64,000 bases of DNA from Bacteroidales bacterium. Its GTDB lineage: Bacteria > Bacteroidota > Bacteroidia > Bacteroidales > UBA932. Of the stretch, positions 7,663 to 15,590 are shown one piece after another. The stretch covers positions 124,001 to 188,000 of the forward strand of contig JAGCVS010000010.1 of assembly GCA_017962235.1 (NCBI GenBank). Reading direction: 5' to 3'. Both the position numbers and the translations under genes were made by a program. How positions within the stretch are numbered: the stretch's first letter is position 1; the number at the start of each line of letters is the position of its first letter. Below the pieces are notes generated by a model, which saw nothing but the letters and a program-made list of their open reading frames with translations, was not told the DNA's origin and did not search any database.

Positions 7663-8538
7663 ATGAGTAAGTACGTATCGCCATTGAGATACCCTGGGGG
7701 TAAGTTGAAGGTGGTTGACTATGTCAAGCAATTGATGGAAGTCAACGACCTAAAGGGTGGTACGTATATTGAGCCGTATGCGGGTGGCGCGAGTGTGGCA
7801 TTGAGCCTGCTGTTTGACAAGTATGCGGGGAAGATCAAGATAAACGATAAGGACCGTGCGATATACGCATTCTGGTATGCCGTATTGAATGAGACCGACT
7901 CGTTGTGCAGATTGATTAATGATACACCTGTGACAATGGATGTGTGGCAGGCACAGCATGAGCTTCAGAAGCATAAGGATGAAGTGGACCTGTTGGAACT
8001 TGGTTTCAGCACTTTCTTCCTGAACCGTACCAACCGGAGCGGTATATTGAATGGAGGCGTGATTGGCGGAAAGAACCAGGATGGGAATTTCAAGATGGAC
8101 GCAAGGTTCAACAAAAAGGACCTGATAGAGAGGATAGAGCACATCGCAGGCTATGCAGATTTGATTGAGCTGACGAGTATGGATGCTGTGGCGCTGATTA
8201 AGCGGTATAAGCGGACACCTGCGGCCAAGACATTTTGCTATCTGGATCCTCCGTACTATGTAAAGGGGCAGGATTTGTATCTGAACTATTACCGCGATGA
8301 AGACCACAAGGATATTGCCGAGGCAATCCAGAAGTTCAAGGGGCAATGGATAATATCATACGATGCTGTGGATTTCATCAGTGAACTCTATAAGGACTAT
8401 CGTCAGAAGAAATATTATCTGAGTTATAGTGCCGGCAATCCCTCGAAGGGTAAGGAAATCATGGTTTATTCTAATGGTCTGATTCTGCCCGAGGCAGAGA
8501 TAGTGAAGTTGAAGAGGGTAAAGAATACTAACAAATAG
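7663..8538 (+). CDS. D12-class N6-adenine DNA methyltransferase (Dam family)
   Basis: 291 aa, the usual size for Dam/DpnM-type enzymes. It has the N-terminal YPGGK motif (residues 10-14), the SAM-binding motif YIEPYAGGAS (35-44) and catalytic DPPYY near 195. It should transfer a methyl group from SAM to adenine N6 in a short DNA motif. It starts 15 bp after the HNH nuclease and ends 7 bp before the ParB-like gene, so it is part of the same transcription unit. Methylation could mark host DNA against the nuclease (inference). No GATC preference can be inferred here. Confidence 0.87.
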   Translation: MSKYVSPLRYPGGKLKVVDYVKQLMEVNDLKGGTYIEPYAGGASVALSLLFDKYAGKIKINDKDRAIYAFWYAVLNETDSLCRLINDTPVTMDVWQAQHELQKHKDEVDLLELGFSTFFLNRTNRSGILNGGVIGGKNQDGNFKMDARFNKKDLIERIEHIAGYADLIELTSMDAVALIKRYKRTPAAKTFCYLDPPYYVKGQDLYLNYYRDEDHKDIAEAIQKFKGQWIISYDAVDFISELYKDYRQKKYYLSYSAGNPSKGKEIMVYSNGLILPEAEIVKLKRVKNTNK

Positions 8539-8545
8539 ACAACCT

Positions 8546-10021
8546 ATGGCAGACTATAGCTGGTTTAATAAGCGTTATCAACGCTCCATTGACCAATTGC
8601 GTCCGTGGAGCGGAAATCCCCGGTTGAACCCCGAGGAGCAGCACGTGAATCTGCGTGACTTCGTAGAGGACATTATTCAGGAAGATGGTGATAAGGCCAA
8701 CTTCATGGATTTGGTACGATCTATAGCCACGAATGGTTTTATACCTGCTGACCCTATTGTGGTGTGGAAGGATGCGAAGAACGACCGTTACTATGTGGCA
8801 GAGGGTAATCGAAGGGTGTTGGCACTGAAACTGCTGCGTGACCCGAGCAAGGCACCACGCGAGATACGTGGAACGGTGAAAAGCCTCTCCAAGACATGGA
8901 CTCGTATTGATAAAATACATGTGAATATTGCCCCGTCGCTTGAGGATGCAGAATGGTACATCAGTCAGAGGAACAGTACTTCGAGTATCTTGAAACGTTG
9001 GTCTCGTCTGCAGCAGATGCGATGGGTGGAGTTCCTGTACGAGAAGTATGCGGACGACCCGGAAGTTCTAGTACAGAAGAGTAATATGTCGCTCAGCGAG
9101 ATTGAGCAGATTATCCGCTATATCAGGCTGTTGAATCTGGTGAATGAAGAGCAGGTGAAGTCAGTATTAACAGAAGATGAGTACCGTAGGGCTACGGCTC
9201 ACACTTTCCCCATCACCATCTTTGAGCGCTTCTTTAATTTGACTAAGGTGCGCGAGGCCTGGGGATTCGATTTTGACGGGCCAAATATCATTTTTAAGAA
9301 TAAAGCGGGTTTCTTGACCGCTTTTACAGAGGTGATACGCCGTATTGTCAGCAACAAACAAGACTACAAACTTGATACCCGTAATGTTTCTGCGGATAGA
9401 ATAGATGACCTGCTTGATATTTTGCCAAAGGTGAATCTTGAGATGTCCGACCCCTTCAAGGTTGGGAATAAGGATGAACCTGAACCGGACCCGACTCCAG
9501 AACCGGAGCCGCAACCCGACCCCAAACCGTCTCATAGAGAGCAGAAGGGTAATATCTATCGTAACCGACTGATATTGTCGTTTTATCAGCTTAATACTAG
9601 CGAGGCTCGTCTTAGCCAGTTGTTCTATGAATTGAAGCGGTTGTCGGTGAACAGCTATGTAAGCGTTTGCGCCGCTGCTGTAAGAATCTTCTTAGAATTG
9701 GCTATTCTGGACTTTATCCAATCAGAAGGGCTAGTTGAAGAGTTCCAGCGTAGAGACGGCAAAGAATTGAAAAAGATTCTTTTAAAGACACGAATAGATT
9801 TCCTAACGAGATACAGCAAGCTTAAGGATAATAAAACCGCCAAAAAGATTCTTCTTGACTTGATAAATGAGAAGGAAACATATAGCCTTGATATCCTTAA
9901 CGGCTATGTTCACAGTAAAAGTACTGAGTATCTGAACAAACAGTACCTGAATGGTTTCTGGGACCATATCTTCCCGCTGCTTCAGGCAATGCTTGACATT
10001 ACTGAAGACCCAGAGGATTAG
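8546..10021 (+). CDS. ParB/Srx-fold N-terminal domain protein with PEPDP linker
   Basis: This 491-aa protein has a ParB-like N-terminal domain about residues 40-140, with the core AEGNRRVLALKLL near 85-97 that corresponds to the ParB GERR box. A middle helical region follows. Residues about 312-328 form a Pro/Glu/Asp linker (PEPDPTPEPEPQPDPKP), and a C-terminal helical domain of about 160 residues has no family I recognise. ParB-fold proteins of this kind act as CTP/DNA-binding switches or nucleases. The gene is last in the ptuA-ptuB-methylase unit, with an 7-bp gap, so it may guide or license the methylase or nuclease (inference). Confidence 0.72.
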   Translation: MADYSWFNKRYQRSIDQLRPWSGNPRLNPEEQHVNLRDFVEDIIQEDGDKANFMDLVRSIATNGFIPADPIVVWKDAKNDRYYVAEGNRRVLALKLLRDPSKAPREIRGTVKSLSKTWTRIDKIHVNIAPSLEDAEWYISQRNSTSSILKRWSRLQQMRWVEFLYEKYADDPEVLVQKSNMSLSEIEQIIRYIRLLNLVNEEQVKSVLTEDEYRRATAHTFPITIFERFFNLTKVREAWGFDFDGPNIIFKNKAGFLTAFTEVIRRIVSNKQDYKLDTRNVSADRIDDLLDILPKVNLEMSDPFKVGNKDEPEPDPTPEPEPQPDPKPSHREQKGNIYRNRLILSFYQLNTSEARLSQLFYELKRLSVNSYVSVCAAAVRIFLELAILDFIQSEGLVEEFQRRDGKELKKILLKTRIDFLTRYSKLKDNKTAKKILLDLINEKETYSLDILNGYVHSKSTEYLNKQYLNGFWDHIFPLLQAMLDITEDPED

Positions 10022-10055
10022 ATCGTTAACAACGGTTAAATGTTGATAAGGAACG

Positions 10056-10085
10056 TTGGCGGGTGCAGAAATTTTCGTAAATTTG
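10056..10085 (+). promoter_or_regulatory. Promoter (TTG-19-TAAATTTG) downstream of the ParB-like gene
   Basis: TTG at 10056-10058 and TAAATTTG at 10078-10085 are 19 bp apart, a canonical Bacteroidetes pair. It would start a transcript near 10092 with no large gene for about 480 bp. The box lies inside the palindrome 10059-10092. Confidence 0.55.
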
Positions 10086-10092
10086 CACCCGC
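10059..10092. promoter_or_regulatory. Palindrome overlapping promoter: operator or terminator stem
   Basis: GCGGGTGCA (10059-10067) and TGCACCCGC (10084-10092) pair perfectly over 9 bp, with further A/T pairing inside. It follows the operon's last gene by 38 bp but lacks a T-run, so it is either an imperfect terminator or an operator covering the -7 box. Confidence 0.5.
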
Positions 10093-10144
10093 TTACTATA
10101 AAGTGACAGTTGAGCATAATTGTTTAATTATAAGTATTTTTAGT

Positions 10145-10243
10145 ATGAAGAAACCTGGTAAAAAACTGAAACCGGGGACCAACTAAAAATTTCTCAGAAA
10201 ATTTGTTGGTCTCCATGCGGAAAATGTGCTGAGACGGCACATT
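10145..10243 (+). ncRNA. Candidate structured small RNA or leader with a 13-codon ORF
   Basis: Downstream of the 10056-10085 promoter lie a 13-codon ORF (10145-10186, MKKPGKKLKPGTN), a 10-bp stem GGGGACCAAC/GTTGGTCTCC (10174-10183 with 10205-10214) that overlaps the ORF stop, and a second stem AATGTGC/GCACATT (10223-10229 with 10237-10243). This could be a small RNA or an attenuator-like leader. I do not match it to a known family. The rest of 10022-10573 (552 bp) holds only the promoter features listed and no convincing gene. Confidence 0.3.
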
Positions 10244-10426
10244 ATATACGCGTAAACATTAAAAAAAAGACTTTCTTCAGCTGGTGCCGGGTGGGGCATT
10301 CTTCCCGAATCCGATAAAGCCGGCGATGTCGCGAAGCCGAAGACAGAAAGATACAGAGCAGTAGGCATCACCGGTAAACAATGTATGCATACGCGTGGAA
10401 AAAAATAAGGGGCTGGCTGGAAATAT

Positions 10427-10457
10427 TTGGGGTGTTATAGCACCAGTAGTAACTTTG
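10427..10457 (+). promoter_or_regulatory. Promoter with palindrome in the spacer
   Basis: TTG (10427-10429) and TAACTTTG (10450-10457) are separated by 20 bp. The spacer contains GGTGTTATAGCACC (10431-10444), an interrupted palindrome placed where a repressor would block polymerase. It lies 116 bp before the next gene. Confidence 0.55.
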
Positions 10458-10573
10458 TCCCTATGTTTTTTTGGGTAAGAAGAAATTGTGTACGATATAC
10501 GTTTAATAATCAGGCCGATAAGTTGTTGATAATAGGTGACTTGCATGTTTATAGTGGCTTTTAATGCAAATAT

Positions 10574-10939
10574 ATGATATCAGCTAAAGAGTTTCTTGAT
10601 GGTTTCCTTTCTTTTTGGAGAGACCGTTTGACGGATGTTATTCTTCGGTCTACTTTGTCAAAGAAACAAAAAGAGGAGTTAGACATCATATCCAGTTTGT
10701 TGAAATCGGATTCACCATATAGACTTTTGGAAGAGTGCGAGCAAGGGACTGTCCATAAGAAAACAGTTGATGAAGTGGCAAAAGTTGATGAGGCTATCTT
10801 TAAGTTAAAGATCAGAATCTTGCCTCTGTCTGAAGAAGCAAAAGAAGGATTGACTTTTGCCTCAAACGCTTATGAGTCTTTGGTGGTTTTTTGCTTTTGT
10901 AATGTGTTGCGAAAAGAAGGGCGTCTTATCGAGGAATAA
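10574..10939 (+). CDS. Small hypothetical protein, 121 aa
   Basis: A hydrophilic, mostly helical protein with FLSFWRDRLTDVILRSTLSK at the N terminus and no motif I recognise. Its own promoter is plausible at 10427-10457. The position, after a defence-type operon and before a pRiA4b ORF-3-like gene, suggests island cargo. No signal peptide is visible. Function unknown. Confidence 0.55.
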   Translation: MISAKEFLDGFLSFWRDRLTDVILRSTLSKKQKEELDIISSLLKSDSPYRLLEECEQGTVHKKTVDEVAKVDEAIFKLKIRILPLSEEAKEGLTFASNAYESLVVFCFCNVLRKEGRLIEE

Positions 10940-11118
10940 AAACGGAAAAGAAGAGCCTGGTGCTGGTTAATGTGAGTTACTTCAGAATCGCACGAAGAGT
11001 TTGCAGAAAAATGAAAGCTGCCGTAGAAAACTGAATAGGAGATTACTCTCTACTTTGAAAAGAATGAGATTCCCAGCCGAGCCTCGAAAGATGTACGACA
11101 AACAAGCATAATCATGCC

Positions 11119-11826
11119 ATGAATTACGTTGACCCTCACGAAATAATATCTTCCGTGATTGTGCCGCTGCTGGACGTGTCCAAGCGGGCGCGGGAGTATG
11201 TTGTGGAGATTTCATTGGATGATGCCCCGGTGCGAGTTTTGAGGCGGCTGAGTGTGCCGTCGAATTTGTATGTCGGGCACTTTGTGTATGTGCTGGTCTA
11301 TGCCATGGGCTGGGATGGATATCATCTGACTGAGCTGACGCAAGGGGATACGCTCTGGCGTTCGACAAAGGAGAAAGCGATTGATGCTGAGTCAGGACTT
11401 GAGTATGATGAGATTTATTCGGGAATGAAGGTCCGGAATTCATTCCGCGCGATGGTGAGCCAGCTGCTTAAGAAGGTGGGGGATGAGTGCTCCCTGACCT
11501 ACGACTTGGGTGACTCATGGCATCACACCGTCCGTCTGGTTGAGATTCGACGTTACGAGGACAAGGACATTTGTTTCAGCAACATTGGCGTAGAAATACT
11601 CTCCGGCACAGGCGCTTGTCCGCCTGAGGACTGTGGTGGCGTAAGTGGCTATGAGGATATTCTCCGTGTTATTAAAGACCCGAAGGACTTGACCTATGAG
11701 CAATTTCGTTCCCAGCTGGGCGAAGGGTTTGACCCCGCCCGCTTCGACCTCCGCTCTGCTCGCCGTAGGCTCTACGACTATGAAAGGACTATAGGTGAGG
11801 TGCTGCACGGTTTCTATGAGCGTTGA
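11119..11826 (+). CDS. Plasmid pRiA4b ORF-3-like family protein
   Basis: This 235-aa protein matches the pRiA4b ORF-3 family pattern: an N-terminal VEISLDDAPVRVLRRLSVPS strand-rich start, a W-x-x-x-H-L-T block (WDGYHLTEL), YDLGDSWHHTVRLVEI near residues 132-147, and GTGACPPEDCGGVSGYEDIL near 165-185. These proteins are common on plasmids and mobile islands and their biochemical function is not established. It is the last accessory-looking gene before chromosomal capsule and housekeeping genes. Confidence 0.85.
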   Translation: MNYVDPHEIISSVIVPLLDVSKRAREYVVEISLDDAPVRVLRRLSVPSNLYVGHFVYVLVYAMGWDGYHLTELTQGDTLWRSTKEKAIDAESGLEYDEIYSGMKVRNSFRAMVSQLLKKVGDECSLTYDLGDSWHHTVRLVEIRRYEDKDICFSNIGVEILSGTGACPPEDCGGVSGYEDILRVIKDPKDLTYEQFRSQLGEGFDPARFDLRSARRRLYDYERTIGEVLHGFYER

Positions 11827-12024
11827 GTCATGTAAGGCAGTGTGGCGCACGTCTTAAAGGATAGTCTTACCGCACGCGAAGTAGGATTTCGTGAGATGCT
11901 GGGCCCATTACCTATCAGAGAATGGTTGGTATTACTTGAGCTTTTTATAAAGATTATTTTGTTTTTCAGTTTGATAGTTTGACGTGTATAGAACTGATAA
12001 TACCGTAATATCAGGTAAAACCTT

Positions 12025-12040
12025 GATAATCGTCATTATC
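12025..12040. promoter_or_regulatory. Small inverted repeat before the epimerase gene
   Basis: GATAAT-CGTC-ATTATC lies 16 bp before the epimerase ATG, a candidate operator or leader hairpin. Nothing else identifiable is seen in 11827-12055. Confidence 0.3.
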
Positions 12041-12055
12041 TAGGAAATAATAGAT

Positions 12056-13192
12056 ATGGAAAGAATAGACTTAAACAATAAGACAATCCTTGTCACGGGT
12101 GGGGCGGGGCTTATTGGAAGTAATTTGGTGAAGCGGCTTTTTAAGGAGTTGAGGGGGGCGGTGATTGTGAATGTCGATAATCTGAATGCGTATTATGAGG
12201 TGTCGCTCAAGGAGTGGCGGCTGAGGGAGTTGGAGGCGTTGGTGCCCAAAGGAATCAGGTATGAGTTTGTGAAGGGGGATATCGCTGACAAGGCGCTGGT
12301 GGATCGGTTGTTCGCAGAGAATAATTTCGATATTGTAGTGAATCTGGCGGCGCAGGCGGGGGTGCGGTACAGCATTGAGAGTCCGGACGCGTATATAGAG
12401 AGTAATGTCGTTGGGTTCTACAATATCCTGGAGGCGTGTCGGCATTCCAAGAAGTATCAGGAGATTGCGGGTCAAGCCCGCAATGAGGATTACCGAGCCC
12501 ACAACGAGGGTTACCGTGGCGTGCAGCATTTGGTGTTTGCGTCGAGCAGTAGTGTGTACGGGGGCAATATAAAGGTGCCGTTTGCGGAGGGGGACAGGGT
12601 GGATAATCCGGTGAGTCTTTATGCGGCGACAAAGAAGAGCAACGAGCTTATGGCGCACTGCTACAGTAAGTTGTACGACATCCCCACAACCGGTTTGCGG
12701 TTCTTTACGGTGTATGGGCCTGCCGGGCGGCCGGACATGGCGTATTTTGATTTCACCAACAAGCTGATAAAGGGCGAGACCATCCAGATTTACAACCATG
12801 GCAATTGCATGCGCGACTTTACGTATGTCGATGACATTGTGGAGGGGGTTGTGCAGGTGATGGCCGGTGCTCCGGAGCGCAAAACGGTCGACGATGGCCA
12901 GCCGGTGCCGCCGTATAAGATATACAACATAGGTGGCGGACAGCCGGTGAATCTGCTGAACTTTGTGCGGATTCTGCAGGAGGAGCTGGTGCGTGTCGGT
13001 GTGCTGCCTGCCGATTATGATTTTGAGGCGCACATGCAGCTTGTGCCGATGCAGCCGGGAGATGTCCCCGTGACTTATGCCGATACCACGGCGCTGGAGC
13101 CTGATTTTGGCTTCAAACCCAAGACGACGTTGCGCGAAGGCCTGCGAAAGTTTGCGGAGTGGTACAAGGCGTATTATTCCTCGATAGCGTAA
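12056..13192 (+). CDS. NAD-dependent epimerase, UDP-glucuronate 4-epimerase type
   Basis: This 378-aa extended short-chain dehydrogenase has GGAGLIG at residues 15-21 for NAD, VNLAAQAGVRYSIESP near 97-112, SSSSVYGG near 163-170 and the catalytic Y-x-x-x-K in YAATKKS near 188. It resembles CapI/LspL-type enzymes that interconvert UDP-glucuronate and UDP-galacturonate for capsule or LPS. An oddity is an in-frame insert at about residues 136-155 encoded by a palindromic repeat (separate entry). It is absent from typical homologues, which pass straight to the VQHLVFASSSS strand. Neighbouring Wzi gene fits surface polysaccharide work. Confidence 0.85.
   Translation: MERIDLNNKTILVTGGAGLIGSNLVKRLFKELRGAVIVNVDNLNAYYEVSLKEWRLRELEALVPKGIRYEFVKGDIADKALVDRLFAENNFDIVVNLAAQAGVRYSIESPDAYIESNVVGFYNILEACRHSKKYQEIAGQARNEDYRAHNEGYRGVQHLVFASSSSVYGGNIKVPFAEGDRVDNPVSLYAATKKSNELMAHCYSKLYDIPTTGLRFFTVYGPAGRPDMAYFDFTNKLIKGETIQIYNHGNCMRDFTYVDDIVEGVVQVMAGAPERKTVDDGQPVPPYKIYNIGGGQPVNLLNFVRILQEELVRVGVLPADYDFEAHMQLVPMQPGDVPVTYADTTALEPDFGFKPKTTLREGLRKFAEWYKAYYSSIA
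12464..12518. repeat. Palindromic repeat inserted in frame in the epimerase gene
   Basis: ATTGCGGG-TCAAG-CCCGCAAT (12464-12484) is a perfect 8-bp-arm palindrome, followed by two near-copies of AAYGAGGRTTACCG. Palindromes of this type are dispersed in many genomes. Here the insert keeps the reading frame and adds residues IAGQARNEDYRAHNEGYRG. Confidence 0.7.
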
Positions 13193-13230
13193 TGGCCGCT
13201 CAGCGGTTTGGTGAACACAACACAACGATT

Positions 13231-13662
13231 ATGACGATAGACAGGCTACAATCATTGACGGATTCCCAAGTGGCGGATCTGATGGCGCTGATGAGGGAGC
13301 TGGATGCGGAGATTCAAGTCACCGAACAGATGCTGAAGCGCGCGGTGGAGGCGCCCAGGACGCATTTCTTTGCGGTGATGGATGGCGAGCGTATAATCGG
13401 GTGCGCATCGCTGTGCGTGTTTGACAGTCCGACCGGGCGCAAGGCACACGTTGAGGATGTGGTGGTTCTGTCGGCTTATCGCGGGCAGCATCTTGGCAAG
13501 CGGTTGATAGAGCACATTATCGGTTATGCCCGCAAGGAGTTGGCGCCGGTGGACGTGTATCTTACGTCGCGTCCGCACAGGGTTGCCGCCAATGAAATGT
13601 ATAAGTCGGTCGGCTTTCATCAAAAGGAGACCAACGTATATAAGATGGAAATCAGGAGCTAA
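13231..13662 (+). CDS. GNAT-family N-acetyltransferase
   Basis: 143 aa from the ATG at 13231; the longer frame from 13159 overlaps the epimerase gene. It has the GNAT core: FFAVMDGERIIGCASL for the central strands, VEDVVVLSAYRGQHLGKRLI with the acetyl-CoA pyrophosphate loop (RGQHLG, a Q/R-x-x-G-x-G/A variant), and a C-terminal AANEMYKSVGFHQKETNVYK segment. It should transfer an acetyl group from acetyl-CoA to an amine. The substrate is unknown. A terminator follows. Confidence 0.85.
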   Translation: MTIDRLQSLTDSQVADLMALMRELDAEIQVTEQMLKRAVEAPRTHFFAVMDGERIIGCASLCVFDSPTGRKAHVEDVVVLSAYRGQHLGKRLIEHIIGYARKELAPVDVYLTSRPHRVAANEMYKSVGFHQKETNVYKMEIRS

Positions 13663-13688
13663 CGGACTTATCATCCTTCATAATAATA

Positions 13689-13729
13689 TGGGTCGGTTCC
13701 CGAACGAGTGCCGGCCCATTTCTGTTTTG
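13689..13729 (+). terminator. Intrinsic terminator after the acetyltransferase gene
   Basis: TGGGTCGG (13689-13696) pairs with CCGGCCCA (13711-13718) over 8 bp with one G-U pair, followed by TTTCTGTTTT. Confidence 0.75.
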
Positions 13730-13756
13730 CCGATTTCGAAATCGATAAAGATTTAC

Positions 13757-13764
13757 TAATTTTG
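13757..13764 (+). promoter_or_regulatory. -7 box TAATTTTG before the Wzi-type gene
   Basis: TAATTTTG matches TAnnTTTG and lies about 70 bp before the Wzi-type gene and after a terminator. No TTG at ideal spacing. Confidence 0.5.
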
Positions 13765-13836
13765 CCTAACAATATACTTTTTTCGATTGTATGATGGTGG
13801 TGGAGTCGGTGTGAATTATTTTTGAACGATTATCAG

Positions 13837-15324
13837 ATGAATGATTTTGTGTTATCGTTGCTTCTGACGGGGGCGGCGGCCTCTGGCGGGGCGCTTCCTT
13901 TCTGGGCAACGACCAACCAGTGGGGGCTGATGCCGGAGAACGACGGGGCGCTGGCGCTGGTTCAGGCGCGCACCCAGTACGACGAGACAAAGGATTTCCA
14001 GTGGCGTTGGGGCGTTTCCCTGGCGGCGAATTACGATACCGGGACTGCGGCTGCAGAGGCTGCGACCGGCAAGGCTGCCGATTATAACCTGATGGCAGAC
14101 GAACTGTATGCCAGCGTAAAGTGGAAGTATTTCTCGCTGGATGCAGGTCTGCGGCGTTTTGACCTGGACTTTTACGGTGCCGGTACGCCCTCGCTGGGCT
14201 CTATGTCCACTACCGGCGGCCACATCATCTTCAGCGGGAATTCCCGCACAATGCCGGGCTATCTGCTCAATGTCGACCCGATTCCGGTACCCTTCACCAA
14301 CAAGCACATGTGGCTGTACGGCAGTTTTGGCGACTTCAAGACGCTGGACAACAGGTGTGTACCTGGGGCGCTGATACACCGCACCAAGATGTTCGCCAAG
14401 TTCCGGATAACGGACAGACTGGACTTCCACTGGGGGCTGGACCATTATGCGATGTGGGCGGGGGAGACCATGAAAGAGAGCATGCCCGTCACGTTCGATA
14501 ACTACTTTCGCGTAATCACAGGGCAGCATGCTTCCAGCACGGGCTCGCAGAGCGACCAGATAAACGTGATTGGGGACCAGGGTGGGGGCGAGCTGCTGCG
14601 TCTGGACTATCGCGGCAATGGCTGGAAGGCTTCTCTGTTGCACGATATACCTTATGCCGACGGCTCCGGAATGGGTTTCCAGAACTTCCCGGACGGTGTG
14701 AATACTTTGTGGTTCGGCTTTGACGATAAGGACCGCTGGATCTCCGATGTACTGTATGAGTTCCAGTATTCGCGCTGGCAGTCGGGCTCTATGCACGACC
14801 GGCCCACTACTGAAGAGGAGCGGGAGAAGCTGGACCCCTCGGACCAGTATCATTACTGGAAGCACATCATTGGTGGTGGTGATGATTATTTTAATAATGG
14901 CGAGTATAGGTCCGGCTGGACCTATTACGGACACACAATAGGCAATCCGCTGTTTTCACCAAATGGAACGCATAACCAGACGTGGACTGGCAGGCAGATG
15001 GTGCTGGGCGTGGAGAACAACCGCATCCGGGCGCATCACTTCAGTCTGGCGGGTAAGCTGTTCAAGGTGGCTCCTTATAAGCTGATGTTGACGTACAGTC
15101 AGAACTACGGTTTATACTGGAGTCCATATGTTGGCGAGAAGGCATGGAACAAAGAGTGGGGCACCGTGAAGGAGACGGCCTTGAACCAGTTCTCTGCAGC
15201 GCTGATGGGGGAGTACCCGTGGAAGTGCCTGGCCCTCACCTGGGGCCTTTACGCAGACTACGGTGACCTCCTGCCGCACAACGTGGGTGCGTCACTGGGG
15301 GTAAGGTATACGCTGTCCCGATAG
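13837..15324 (+). CDS. Capsule assembly Wzi-family outer-membrane protein
   Basis: 495 aa from the ATG at 13837 (a TTG at 13822 is an alternative). The conserved LPFWATTNQWGLMPEND near residues 20-36 and the many aromatic-ended beta strands are typical of the Bacteroidales Wzi family, outer-membrane barrels that help hold capsular polysaccharide on the cell surface. The end, SLGVRYTLSR, fits a final barrel strand but stops in Arg rather than Phe. The N terminus is odd: only about 18 residues precede the conserved block, and they lack the usual Lys/Arg n-region, so the signal peptide looks shortened or the true start is uncertain. Confidence 0.85.
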   Translation: MNDFVLSLLLTGAAASGGALPFWATTNQWGLMPENDGALALVQARTQYDETKDFQWRWGVSLAANYDTGTAAAEAATGKAADYNLMADELYASVKWKYFSLDAGLRRFDLDFYGAGTPSLGSMSTTGGHIIFSGNSRTMPGYLLNVDPIPVPFTNKHMWLYGSFGDFKTLDNRCVPGALIHRTKMFAKFRITDRLDFHWGLDHYAMWAGETMKESMPVTFDNYFRVITGQHASSTGSQSDQINVIGDQGGGELLRLDYRGNGWKASLLHDIPYADGSGMGFQNFPDGVNTLWFGFDDKDRWISDVLYEFQYSRWQSGSMHDRPTTEEEREKLDPSDQYHYWKHIIGGGDDYFNNGEYRSGWTYYGHTIGNPLFSPNGTHNQTWTGRQMVLGVENNRIRAHHFSLAGKLFKVAPYKLMLTYSQNYGLYWSPYVGEKAWNKEWGTVKETALNQFSAALMGEYPWKCLALTWGLYADYGDLLPHNVGASLGVRYTLSR

Positions 15325-15470
15325 ACCGGCAACCTGCGTTCGGCTCCTGGCTCGCTGGTAGCGCTTCGGCATCGGGCAACCGGTGTTCGAAGTGCAGCCG
15401 TTACGGTAATGCTCCCGGACTCGGAGACCGGCCGTCCGGTAACAGACCGTTCGGAACCGACCCGATATCC

Positions 15471-15590
15471 GTTTTTAAACATTTAAAAACGTCTATAAAC
15501 GCTGAAAAACAAACGGAACGGTTACTAGTATTTAGAAACGAAAAAAGACATATATAAACGATTATAAACATTTCTAAACGTTTAAAACCG
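15471..15590. repeat. 10-bp-phased AAAC repeat tract
   Basis: AAAC begins at 15477, 15487, 15497, 15507, then 15536, 15556, 15566, 15576 and 15585, almost exactly one per 10 bp, as a degenerate 10-mer close to nTTATAAACG. Such phasing should curve the DNA. It ends at the start of the HerA-like gene. The rest of 15325-15470 is GC-rich with short inverted GTTCGGAACC-like words and no gene. Confidence 0.75.

Noticed and set aside
10463..10564. 33-codon frame after a promoter
   Set aside because: Open frame expected by chance in AT-rich DNA; mentioned only as a possible leader.
1..11900. Integrative element with integrase and att sites
   Set aside because: Content is accessory, but I find no integrase, tRNA or matching direct repeats at the two edges.
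12071..13225. 384-aa minus-strand frame
   Set aside because: Antisense to the epimerase; no family features.
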